A stretch of 64,000 bases of DNA, taken from positions 1 through 64,000 of the forward strand of contig VBEO01000138.1 of NCBI GenBank assembly GCA_005881825.1, given 5' to 3'. Shown here in pieces: positions 41,885-51,256 of the stretch (the first letter of the stretch is position 1; each line of letters begins with the position of its first letter). Made by a program: the position numbers and the translations under genes. Under the pieces are notes generated by a model, which saw only the letters and a program-made list of their open reading frames with translations, made no database searches and was not told the DNA's origin. This stretch comes from Chloroflexota bacterium (GTDB taxonomy: Bacteria > Chloroflexota > Dormibacteria > Dormibacterales > Dormibacteraceae).

Positions 41885-43028
41885 GGACCGTCTCTTCGGA
41901 CCGCTTTCGACCACGCCCGAGATGGCGGCGGCGGTTTCTGACGAGGCCTGGCTGCGGGCGCTGCTGCGCTTCGAAGCCGCCCTGGCCCGGGCCGAGGCCA
42001 AAGCCGGCCTCATCCCCGTGGCGGTGGCCGAGGAGATAGCGGCCGCCACCTCCGCCGGCGGGTTCGATCTGACCGGGATCGGCCAGCGGGCCGCGGCCTC
42101 GGGCACGCCGGTGGTCCCCCTCCTGGAGGCGCTGCGCGGCCGCCTCTCACCGGCCGGCGTCCAGAGCCTGCACCGCGGCGCCACCAGCCAGGATGCCGTG
42201 GATACGGCCCTCATGCTGGTGGCCCGGCACGGCCTGGAGCTGCTGGCGGCCGACCTCGAGGGTCTGGCGGCCGCCGCCGCCGGGCTGGCCCGGACTCACC
42301 GGGCGACCGCGATGGCCGGCCGGACCCTGCTCCAGCAGGCGCTGCCCACCACCTTCGGCCTCAAAGCCGCCGGCTGGCTGGTCGCCGTCCTGGAAGCTGC
42401 GGACCGCCTCGAGTCCTACCGGCGCTCACGCCTGGCGGTCCAGCTCGGCGGTGCGGCGGGCACCCTCGCGGACCTCGGCGGGTCCGCACTTGCCGTGCGC
42501 CAGGCGCTGGCTGAGGATCTCCGGCTGGCCGAGCCCGTGCTGCCCTGGCACACGGCGCGCGCGCGCGTCGGCGAGCTGGGGGCGGCGCTGGCCCTCGCCG
42601 CCGGCACCGCGGCCAAGATCGCGCTGGACGTCATCCTCCTGTCCCAGACCGAGGTCGCCGAGGTGGCCGAACCGGCAGCACCAGGCCGCGGCGTCTCGTC
42701 GGCCCTGCCCCACAAGCGCAACCCGGTCCTGTCGGTGGAGGCGGTGGCCGCAGCCCGGGGAGTGCAGGCGCAGGCGGGCCTGCTGCTGGGCTCCCTGGTG
42801 CAGCCCCACGAGCGCGCGGCCGGCGAATGGCAGGCCGAATGGGCGGCGGTGTCAGAGTCCTTCCGGTTGACCGGGGGCGCGGTGGCCAGGATGCGCGAAG
42901 TCCTGGAGGGACTGGAGGTGGACCCCGAGCGCATGCGCTCCAACCTCGCGGTCACGGGATCCACGGGCTCCGCAGAGGCGTTGGTCGACCTGGCGCTCCA
43001 GACCTATCAGAGGAGGCGGCATGACTGA
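41877..43028 (+). CDS. pcaB: 3-carboxy-cis,cis-muconate cycloisomerase-like lyase
   Basis: A 383-residue member of the fumarase/adenylosuccinate lyase superfamily. The signature loop is SSALPHKRNPV; HRGATSQDAVDTALM and the AGRTLLQQALPTTFGLKAAG segment are those of PcaB, as is the N-terminal RLFGPLSTTPEMAAAVSDEA. It would turn 3-carboxymuconate into 4-carboxymuconolactone in the protocatechuate branch of the beta-ketoadipate pathway. The gene is overlapped on both sides, and pcaC follows, which supports the assignment. Protocatechuate dioxygenase genes (pcaGH) are not in the window. Confidence 0.9.
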   Translation: MPEDRLFGPLSTTPEMAAAVSDEAWLRALLRFEAALARAEAKAGLIPVAVAEEIAAATSAGGFDLTGIGQRAAASGTPVVPLLEALRGRLSPAGVQSLHRGATSQDAVDTALMLVARHGLELLAADLEGLAAAAAGLARTHRATAMAGRTLLQQALPTTFGLKAAGWLVAVLEAADRLESYRRSRLAVQLGGAAGTLADLGGSALAVRQALAEDLRLAEPVLPWHTARARVGELGAALALAAGTAAKIALDVILLSQTEVAEVAEPAAPGRGVSSALPHKRNPVLSVEAVAAARGVQAQAGLLLGSLVQPHERAAGEWQAEWAAVSESFRLTGGAVARMREVLEGLEVDPERMRSNLAVTGSTGSAEALVDLALQTYQRRRHD

Positions 43029-43401
43029 CGAACGGTTCCAGCGCGGCATGGAGATGCGCAGGCGGGTGCTGGGCGACGAGCAGGTCGACCGCGCCGAGGC
43101 GGCGCGCAGTGAGCTCACCGATGACTTCGTGGAGTACTTCGTGAGCGCCGCTTGGGGGGACGTCTGGACGCGGCCGGGCCTCGACCTGCGCACGCGCAGC
43201 TGCATCACGGTCGCCATGCTGGTCGCCCTCAACCGGCCGGCCGAGCTGCGCCTCCACCTTCTTGGCGCGCTGCGCAACGGCGTCACCCGAGCAGAGCTGA
43301 AGGAGATCCTGCTGCAGACCGCCGTCTACTGCGGTGTCCCCGCTGCCAATGACGCCTACCGGGTCGCACAGGAGGTGCTACACCCGGAAAAGATGAGTTA
43401 A
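43021..43401 (+). CDS. pcaC: 4-carboxymuconolactone decarboxylase
   Basis: A 126-residue CMD/AhpD-fold protein: MEMRRRVLGDEQVDRAEA at the start, WGDVWTRPGLDLRTRSCITV, NRPAELRLHLLGALRNGVTR and EILLQTAVYCGVPAANDAYR follow the PcaC pattern, which lacks the CxxC peroxidase motif. It decarboxylates the PcaB product to the enol-lactone. It overlaps pcaB by eight bases and ends the operon. Confidence 0.92.
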   Translation: MTDERFQRGMEMRRRVLGDEQVDRAEAARSELTDDFVEYFVSAAWGDVWTRPGLDLRTRSCITVAMLVALNRPAELRLHLLGALRNGVTRAELKEILLQTAVYCGVPAANDAYRVAQEVLHPEKMS

Positions 43402-43435
43402 GGCGGCTGCAACTGTCAGCTTTCCTTGTAGATTC

Positions 43436-43456
43436 GGCTCAACCGGAGCTTGAGCC
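43436..43456 (+). promoter_or_regulatory. Dyad GGCTCAA-N7-TTGAGCC before the PAS kinase gene
   Basis: A perfect 7-bp inverted repeat with a 7-base centre, 33 bases before the TTG at 43489 and directly after a TAGATT box (43429-43434). It may be an operator or an RNA hairpin. Confidence 0.45.
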
Positions 43457-43488
43457 CGGTGGTGCAGTCGGACCTGGGAGGGAGTTTT

Positions 43489-44586
<1,098 letters not shown>

Positions 44587-44595
44587 CGGCTGACT

Positions 44596-44673
44596 CCTCC
44601 CCAACGGGGAGGGCAGGGGGTGGGGACCCCACCCGGTCCGGCTGCGCCGGACCGACCTCCCCGCCGGGGAGGT
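44596..44673. repeat. Cluster of four adjacent palindromes
   Basis: CCTCCCC-aac-GGGGAGG (44596-44612), GGGTGG-GGACC-CCACCC (44618-44634), GGTCCGGC-tgc-GCCGGACC (44635-44653) and ACCTCCCC-gcc-GGGGAGGT (44655-44673). All four are perfect stems; the first and last share the same arms. They fill the gap between the convergent kinase gene and the gene at 44678 and may stop transcripts from both sides or be a REP-like element. Confidence 0.75.
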
Positions 44674-44677
44674 GGAC

Positions 44678-44944
44678 TTAGAAGCCGGCTTCCAGCCAAT
44701 CGATCAGCGCGGCGACCTTCTTCCAGTCCTCGGCCTGGCGCGCGGCCACCAGCTCCCGCAGGGAGTGGGGCCCCAGCGCGAGCAGCGCCTCGGCGCCGTC
44801 CGACGCGTATCGGACCAAGGCGTGGTGCACGACCTGCTCGACGGGCAGGTCGGTGCTGCGCGCCAATGCCTCCAGCGTCGGCATCGGATCGACCAATAGC
44901 GACAGCGCCACCGCGTCGCGGAAGTTCTGGTCGGGGTGGGTCAT
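44678..44944 (-). CDS. Unknown small helical protein
   Basis: An 88-residue protein with SLLVDPMPTLEALARSTDLP, VEQVVHHALVRYASDGAEAL and AARQAEDWKKVAALIDWLEAG. The middle resembles a helix-turn-helix-like or RHH-type helical bundle (LARSTDLPVEQVVHHALVRY), so DNA binding is possible but unproved. It is 1 base downstream of the LLM gene stop, in the same direction, and is probably the last gene of the SDR-SDR-LLM operon. Confidence 0.65.
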   Translation of the reverse strand: MTHPDQNFRDAVALSLLVDPMPTLEALARSTDLPVEQVVHHALVRYASDGAEALLALGPHSLRELVAARQAEDWKKVAALIDWLEAGF

Positions 44945-44945
44945 G

Positions 44946-45710
44946 TCAGCGTCCCGAGAGCTTGACCAGCTCCTGCAGCGGACGCATGTCGAATGGCTGC
45001 GGGCCGCGCAGGATGAAGTGCTGCACGCCGGCGGCGACGCATTCGTCCAGCTGCCCGAATTGATCGGCGTTGACTGACATCGTGCGTTCGATGGCGGCCG
45101 GGTCGCGGCCCAATTTGGCGCACCACTCGTTCAGCACCTGGTTCTTGTGGCGCCAGCTTTCGAGCGGCGGAAAGGTGTTCCACATGTCGGCATGCTCGGC
45201 GACCAGGCGCAGCGTGACCTTCTCGCCGGCGCCGCCGATCATGATCGGGATGCGGCCCGCCGGCGGCGGCAGCAGCTTAGCCAAGCGCGCCTTGATGCGC
45301 GGCAGCGCTGCGCGCAGCTCGCGCAGGCGGAAGGGCGCGTCACCAAATTCGTAGCCGTACTCGCGGTAGTCGCGCTCGAACCAGCCCGCGCCAATGCCGA
45401 GGATGGCGCGGCCGCTGCTCAGATGGTCCATGGCCGCCACCTCGTAGGCGTAGAACTCGGGGTTGCGGTAGCTGTTGGAGGCTACCAGCGCGCCTAGATG
45501 CGCCGAGCGCGTCTCCACCGCCATGGCCGCCAGGATCGGCGTGCTCGCGTAATGGTTGCCGCCGCCGTCGCCGTACAGCGGATACATGTGGTCCCACACC
45601 CAGATGGTGTCGACGCCGAGCGCGTCCGCAGCACGATAGGCCTCGCGGATCTGGTCGATCGTGCAGTGCTGGGGATGGATCTGATAGCCGACCTTGAAGT
45701 TGCGCGTCAC
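44946..45710 (-). CDS. LLM-class F420-dependent oxidoreductase
   Basis: About 254 residues from the GTG at 45710, one base after the upstream SDR stop; a longer frame back to 45767 adds a cysteine-rich stretch without similarity. The TIM-barrel landmarks are AYRAADALGVDTIWVWDHMY, LGALVASNSYRNPEFYA, MDHLSSGRAILGIGAGWFER and RIPIMIGGAGEKVTLRLVAE. They fit F420-dependent LLM enzymes. It is cotranscribed with two SDR genes, so these three oxidoreductases probably act on related substrates. Confidence 0.88.
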   Translation of the reverse strand: MTRNFKVGYQIHPQHCTIDQIREAYRAADALGVDTIWVWDHMYPLYGDGGGNHYASTPILAAMAVETRSAHLGALVASNSYRNPEFYAYEVAAMDHLSSGRAILGIGAGWFERDYREYGYEFGDAPFRLRELRAALPRIKARLAKLLPPPAGRIPIMIGGAGEKVTLRLVAEHADMWNTFPPLESWRHKNQVLNEWCAKLGRDPAAIERTMSVNADQFGQLDECVAAGVQHFILRGPQPFDMRPLQELVKLSGR

Positions 45711-45711
45711 C

Positions 45712-46446
45712 TCACACCAGGCTCGCACGCAGCCGGCGCATGCCGCGCAGCCAGCGTTCGTTGTCATCGGCGCGGTTCGCCATGTAGCGGGCGACCTCCG
45801 GATGCGGGAGGATCAGGAACCGCTCGTCGCGCATCGCCTGCAATACTTCCTGCGCGACCTGCGCCGGCTCCAGCGCGGTTTCCGCCAGATGTTTGCTCAT
45901 GGAGTCGCCGAAGCCGAGCATGTCCGTCTTCACGCCCTGCGGGCAGAGCACCGAAACCCGCAGGCCCGCGTCGTGGTGATTGATGGACAGCCACTCGAAC
46001 AGGGAAAGCGCGGCTGCCTTGGTGACCGCGTACGGCATGGCGGTGACGTGGTTGAGCAGTCCCGCGGCGGACACGGTGCCGACCAGGTAGCCCTCGCCCT
46101 GCTCGAGCATCCGCGGCACCAGGTGGCGCGCGACGTAGACGTGCGCCAGCGTGTTGATCCGCCAGATCCGGTCCCAGTCCGCATCCGACGCCTCCGGCCC
46201 GCCGCCGACCGCGATCCCGGCGTTGGAGCAGAAGACGTCGATCCGCCCGTGCTCTCCGGCCACCGCTTCGATCAGTGCCTTGATCTCGGCCTCCCGGCTG
46301 ACGTCGCATTGGACGACGTCCGGCCCGGATCGAATGTCGGCGCGCACCACCGTCTTGGCGCCGGCCCGCTGGAAGGCGTCGGCCAGGGCGGCGCCGATGC
46401 CGCGGGCGGCGCCGCTGACCACGCAAACGCGTCCGGCGATCTCCAT
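45712..46446 (-). CDS. SDR-family oxidoreductase
   Basis: A 244-residue SDR from the ATG at 46446, which overlaps the upstream stop by one base (TGATG). Cofactor motif SGAARGIG at residues 10-17, SNAG near 76, serine in GTVSAAGL and active-site YAVTK. The extended C-terminus (ARYMANRADDNERWLRGM) is seen in SDRs related to CsgA/PgpI-type or DHRS subgroups. Middle gene of the SDR-SDR-LLM unit. Confidence 0.9.
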   Translation of the reverse strand: MEIAGRVCVVSGAARGIGAALADAFQRAGAKTVVRADIRSGPDVVQCDVSREAEIKALIEAVAGEHGRIDVFCSNAGIAVGGGPEASDADWDRIWRINTLAHVYVARHLVPRMLEQGEGYLVGTVSAAGLLNHVTAMPYAVTKAAALSLFEWLSINHHDAGLRVSVLCPQGVKTDMLGFGDSMSKHLAETALEPAQVAQEVLQAMRDERFLILPHPEVARYMANRADDNERWLRGMRRLRASLV

Positions 46447-47249
46447 CAGCCCACCTCCACGGCGGCGGTCGCATCGATGGTGGCCAGGCCGCCGCTGACC
46501 GGGATGATCACGCCGGTCAGGTAGGCGCTCGCGCGCGCGGAAAGGTAGATGGCGGTGCCGCCTATGTCCTCGGGCGTGCCCGGGCGGCCCATGGGAATGC
46601 CCTCGACGACCTGCCGCTGGATCTCTGGTGAGTCGAAGGCCCATCGCGTCATGCGTGTGGGAAACAGGCCGGGCGCGATCGCGTTGACGTTGATGTGATC
46701 GCGCACCAGCGCGTGCGCGAGGTGCCGCGTCAGCATGTGCACGGCCGCCTTGCTGGCCGAGTAGGCGTAGTTCTGCGTGATCGGAATGGCCAGGCCGTCG
46801 ATCGAGCCGATGTTGATCACGCGGGCCGGATCGTCGGCGGTCGCCGCCGCGCGCAGCAGCGGCAGCAGCCGCTGGGTCATGTGGAAGACGGCGCGCACGT
46901 TGACCTGAAGCACGCGGTCGACCTGCGGCATGGGATAGCTCTCGACGCTGGCGCCCCAGGCGGTGCCGGCATTGTTGACCAGCAGGTGCAGCTTCGACTC
47001 GCGCTCCTCGATGGCCTGCGCCACCTTCTCCACGCCGTCAAGCTCGCCCACGTCGGCGGGCACCGACACGCAGTCGCCGAGCTGGGAAAGCTCCTTGGCG
47101 GCGGCGTCGCAGGCCTCGGCCTTGCGGGCGCAGATGTAAACGCGCGCCAGGCCGGCTTTCAAGTACTCGCCGGCGATCATGAAGCCGATCCCGCGCGAGC
47201 CGCCGGTCACCAGCGCGGTCTTGCCTTCGACGGAGAAAAGATCGGGCAT
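46446..47249 (-). CDS. SDR-family oxidoreductase, RhlG-like
   Basis: A 267-residue SDR. TGGSRGIG at residues 15-22, NNAG in LHLLVNNAGTAWGAS, serine in INIGSIDGLAIP, and YSASKAA as catalytic Y-x-x-x-K. The FSVEGKTALVTGGSRGIGFM start and GTAWGASVESYP segment resemble RhlG-type 3-oxoacyl reductases. The end YLTGVIIPVSGG is intact. First gene of the minus-strand unit. Confidence 0.9.
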   Translation of the reverse strand: MPDLFSVEGKTALVTGGSRGIGFMIAGEYLKAGLARVYICARKAEACDAAAKELSQLGDCVSVPADVGELDGVEKVAQAIEERESKLHLLVNNAGTAWGASVESYPMPQVDRVLQVNVRAVFHMTQRLLPLLRAAATADDPARVINIGSIDGLAIPITQNYAYSASKAAVHMLTRHLAHALVRDHINVNAIAPGLFPTRMTRWAFDSPEIQRQVVEGIPMGRPGTPEDIGGTAIYLSARASAYLTGVIIPVSGGLATIDATAAVEVG

Positions 47250-47318
47250 CGACTGAGCTTAGAGGGGGTGAAAAGACTGCGTCTTTCCTTAGGATCACCG
47301 CTCGGAGTGAGCACTAAT

Positions 47319-48083
47319 GTGGGCGCGCAGGAGCGCCCTTCCTGGTTGCCTGCCGGCGCGATGGCGCCGGCTGTGACCGCCGCCATCCCACCCCCGCCGG
47401 CGGCCGACCCGCGGCGCATCTATGCCGAGTGGTTCGCCTGGGCCCGGCGCAACACACCCGACGCGGGCCGCTGCCACGCCGCCGCCGGGGCCGCTGTGAG
47501 CGCCCTGGCCGCCGGCCAGGATCATGCCACCGCCGCCCGGGCTGCCCAGGCCGCGGCTCTCGCGCCAGACGCACCGACCCGGCCGGTGACCGCCGACCCG
47601 CAGACCCAGGCCTACGCCGCCTGGTACGCCTACGCCGCCGTCGACCATCGGATTGAGGGTCCCCGCGCCCACGCGTATGCGCAGGCGGCCGTCTCGGCCC
47701 AGGCCCGCGGAGCGGACGTCACGGCAGCCGCGGCCGAGGGCGCCCGGGCGGCGTCCGGCCAGCCGGCCCCCGTCTATGCCGCCGCGCCCCCCGTGGCCGC
47801 CGCACCCGCCCCCGGTCTGGCAACGAGGATGGGCACTGCCGGGCTCGGCTTCTCCTTCGGCGCGATCCTCACCGACCCCGCCGGCCGGGCTTGCCTCTAC
47901 GGCATCCTCTGCCTCGTCGCGCCCTTCGTCGTCCACCTCTACTTTCCGGTCCTGCCCGTGCTCGGGCTGCTGTACGGCCTGCGCGCGATGGGCCGCTCGA
48001 ACCCGGTCCTGGGCATGGCCGCGCTGGTGCTCAACGGGCTGGCGCTGCTGCTGACGGCCTCGATCTTCTTCGGACTGCTTTAA
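47319..48083 (+). CDS. Ala-rich protein with C-terminal membrane helices
   Basis: About 254 residues from the GTG at 47319 (GGAG ten bases upstream); ATG 47361, in the loop of a CCGGCGC/GCGCCGG hairpin, is the alternative. The first two thirds are Ala/Pro-rich with two or three imperfect repeats of a WYAYAAVDHRIEGPRAHAYA-like unit (compare EWFAWARRNTPDAGRCHAAA). The last third has two membrane helices (CLYGILCLVAPFVVHLYFPV and ALVLNGLALLLTASIFFGLL) with LRAMGRSNPVLGMAALVL, the DUF4190-like layout. The N-terminal repeats are probably cytoplasmic. No function is proposed. Confidence 0.65.
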   Translation: MGAQERPSWLPAGAMAPAVTAAIPPPPAADPRRIYAEWFAWARRNTPDAGRCHAAAGAAVSALAAGQDHATAARAAQAAALAPDAPTRPVTADPQTQAYAAWYAYAAVDHRIEGPRAHAYAQAAVSAQARGADVTAAAAEGARAASGQPAPVYAAAPPVAAAPAPGLATRMGTAGLGFSFGAILTDPAGRACLYGILCLVAPFVVHLYFPVLPVLGLLYGLRAMGRSNPVLGMAALVLNGLALLLTASIFFGLL

Positions 48084-48130
48084 CCAGACCCTTCGTCACA
48101 AAGCCCCGGCCGGCGGTGCTCTGAGGACGA

Positions 48131-49038
<908 letters not shown>

Positions 49039-49042
<4 letters not shown>

Positions 49043-49908
49043 GCCGGCGGCCCAGCTTCACGGGCCTGGTGCGCGGTGAGCTGCTGAAGTCGAGCCGCCA
49101 GGCGACCACCTGGCTCTTCCTGTTGGTGATGTTCGGCGGCATCGGCTTCTCGATGCTGGCCATGCTGGGCGCCGGCAACATCAAGACCGAGTGGCAGCAC
49201 GTACCCACCGAAACCGCCTACACCATGCTCGACGTCTTGTCGGTCGTGCTCTCGATCGGCACCGGGATCGTGCTCTTGGGCCTGACCGCCCGGGTGATCG
49301 GGCAGGAGTACCAGAGCGGCACCATCCGGATCCTGCTGGCGCGGGGCGTGGGCCGGCTCCAGCTCCTGTTCGCCAAGCTGGCGGCGGTCTCGATCTGGGC
49401 GCTCCTGATCCTGGCCGCCGGCATCGCCGTCTATCTGGCCTTCCTGCTCCTGACCGTCCAGGCCTGGGATGGCGGAACCGGCCGGCTGAGCGCTCTGCCC
49501 GCCGGCTTCTGGGCCGATCTCCGGCTGCGGGTGCTGGTGCTGCTGCTCAGCGAGGCGTCCTGCATCCTGCTGGCCACCGGGGTTTCGGTGGCGGGGAGGT
49601 CGCTGTCGATCGGGATGGCGGTGGCTTTGGGCTGGTTTCCGGCCGAGAACCTGGCCACCCTGGCCATCATCCTCATCAACCGGGTCACCAACCAGGACTT
49701 CTGGCTGCACATCCCGGACTACCTGCTGGGGCCCAACCTGAACGTGTTGAGCGGCACCTTCCAGCACGACCACGCGGCCCGGCCGGCCTTCGCGACCCCG
49801 CTGACCCACGTTTCGGATGCCCACATCCAGCTCGTGGTGCTGGCCTTCGGGGTGGTGTTCCTGGCCGTGAGCATGGTCCTCACGGCCCGTCGTGACGTAT
49901 TGCAGTAG
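49039..49908 (+). CDS. ABC-2 type exporter permease
   Basis: A 289-residue membrane protein with six predicted helices. The start LVRGELLKSSRQATTWLFLL and ARVIGQEYQSGTIRILLARG are the landmarks of ABC-2 permeases (NatB/BcrB-like). A large loop before the last helix contains FQHDHAARPAFATP. Translationally coupled to the ATPase by ATGA. Confidence 0.9.
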
Positions 49909-49933
49909 CGCCGCTACAATGCGCCGCCAGGTA

Positions 49934-50011
49934 ATGAACTCACCCCGCGAACAGGACGAATGCGCCTGCCCGCAGTGCCTGCAGGAGTCTGAAGAGCCCC
50001 TGACCCGTTAG
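49934..50011 (+). CDS. Cys-rich short ORF, 25 residues
   Basis: ATG at 49934 (or in-frame ATG 49919, five codons longer) opens a frame ending TAG at 50009-50011. The product has CACPQC in the middle, a potential metal or iron-sulfur ligand set, between acidic ends. AGG is close upstream and TACAAT lies in front of the earlier ATG. It ends convergently at the stop of the 50008-50250 gene. Short, so only a candidate. Confidence 0.4.
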   Translation: MNSPREQDECACPQCLQESEEPLTR

Positions 50012-50250
50012 GCTGCTTCGTCGACCGGTCTTTCGACCACGGCGAGCACCCTGGGCGCCATGAAACGCGCCGAACGGACTACGCGGTTGGTCCGCGTCAG
50101 CTCGTTCACCTCCACCGTCGTGCGTGAGGTCTTGACCTCCACCCTGCGACCCGCGCGCATGGCGCGCACCACGTATTCCCGGGCTGTGCCGCCCCCGGAA
50201 TCGACCAGAACCTCGACCGCGTCACCTTTCGCCATTTCACGAACATTCAT
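50008..50250 (-). CDS. Unknown small basic protein
   Basis: An 80-residue protein starting at the ATG at 50250 after a GGGA/GGGGG-rich leader. It is strand-rich: DAVEVLVDSGGGTAREYVVR, RRVEVKTSRTTVEVNELTRT and FMAPRVLAVVERPVD. No family recognised; a small SH3-like or OB-like barrel is possible from the strand pattern. Divergent from the rhodanese gene with 33 bases between starts. Confidence 0.6.
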   Translation of the reverse strand: MNVREMAKGDAVEVLVDSGGGTAREYVVRAMRAGRRVEVKTSRTTVEVNELTRTNRVVRSARFMAPRVLAVVERPVDEAA

Positions 50251-50270
50251 TCCCAATTCGCCCCCTCTCT

Positions 50271-50276
50271 TACACT
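50271..50276 (+). promoter_or_regulatory. Candidate -10 box (TACACT) of the rhodanese gene
   Basis: Seven bases before the ATG at 50284, with no ribosome binding site. Confidence 0.45.
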
Positions 50277-50283
50277 CGATCTG

Positions 50284-50688
50284 ATGGGCGTGAAAGAGAT
50301 GGTGGCGGCCGCGAAGTCCCGGGTACGCGCGGTCACCAAAGAAGAGCTGGAGCAGGAGCTCGAGAAGGGCGACGTGCAGCTCCTGGACGTGCGCGACGTG
50401 CGCGAGCGCTGGCGGCTGGGCAGCATCCCCGGCGCGCGCAGCACGCCGCGAGGGATGCTCGAGTTCTGGGCCGACCCCGACTCTCCGTATTACAAGCCGG
50501 GCCTGGACCCGGCCAAGCGCACGATCGTCTACTGCGCGGGCGGCATGCGTTCGGCGCTGGCCGCCGACGCCCTCCAGCAGCTGGGATACACCGACGTGGC
50601 CCACCTGGAGATCGGCTTCGACGGCTGGAAGCAAGCGGGCGGGGAGATCGAGAAGGTGCCGGTCCCGGCCGAGATCAAGAGCTCCTGA
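50284..50688 (+). CDS. Rhodanese-domain protein
   Basis: A 134-residue single rhodanese domain. The persulfide cysteine is in VYCAGGMRSALAAD, the N-terminal strand is VQLLDVRDVRERWRLGSIPG and the end HLEIGFDGWKQAGGEIEK is typical. It likely carries sulfur or acts in thiol homeostasis. Convergent with the Tad operon end (16 bases to the RDD stop). Confidence 0.92.
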   Translation: MGVKEMVAAAKSRVRAVTKEELEQELEKGDVQLLDVRDVRERWRLGSIPGARSTPRGMLEFWADPDSPYYKPGLDPAKRTIVYCAGGMRSALAADALQQLGYTDVAHLEIGFDGWKQAGGEIEKVPVPAEIKSS

Positions 50689-50704
50689 CTACAGCGCGCC
50701 GCGA

Positions 50705-51256
50705 CTAAAAGGGGGAAGCCTGCTGCGGTCCCTCTGAGGGGCGCAAGCCGAGGGTAGGCCGAACCCACCCCGATCCGTCCCAGTACTCGTCGAACATGGG
50801 GACGGTCGGATCCCAGTGGCCGCTGCGAGCCGGCGCGACGTAGCCGGTACGTACAACGACGCTGCGGGCGACCACGTCGTGGAGCGCCTGGCGCCGCGGC
50901 GTGAAGGCCGCCATCAGCCATCCGATCATCAGCGTGAGGCTCGACAGCCACTTGGCCCAATAGCGCAGGCTCGCTCGCCGGAAGGTGAGAGGTCCGCCGC
51001 GAGCGTCGGCCACCCGAATCCCGATCGCAAGCTTGCCGAGGGTCGCCTGCAGCGGCGAGCTCTCCATGACGGCGAAGTAGGCCCAGGTCGCCGCGGAAGA
51101 CGCGGCAATCGAGGCGGACACCGTCTTGGGGTCGCCACCCAAACGAAGCAGACTGACGGAGTAGAGGCCCAGCTGGACGACTCCGATGACCAGGTAGTCG
51201 ATCAGGAACGCGAGCAGGCGCCTCCAAAAACCGGCATACGTCGGGTTTGGGCTCAC
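50705..51256 (-). CDS. RDD-family membrane protein, last gene of the Tad operon
   Basis: A 183-residue protein read from the GTG at 51256, which overlaps the tadG stop as GTGA. GFWRRLLAFLIDYLVIGVVQ is the RDD signature (R..A.L.D), with further helices at SAATWAYFAVMESSPLQATL and WLSSLTLMIGWLMAAFTPRR, and QALHDVVARSVVV near the end. The C-terminal tail (HWDPTVPMFDEYWDGSGWVR) is a DUF2510-like W-containing motif. The role of RDD proteins is unclear; coupling to tadG suggests it belongs to the pilus locus. Confidence 0.85.
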   Translation of the reverse strand: MSPNPTYAGFWRRLLAFLIDYLVIGVVQLGLYSVSLLRLGGDPKTVSASIAASSAATWAYFAVMESSPLQATLGKLAIGIRVADARGGPLTFRRASLRYWAKWLSSLTLMIGWLMAAFTPRRQALHDVVARSVVVRTGYVAPARSGHWDPTVPMFDEYWDGSGWVRPTLGLRPSEGPQQASPF

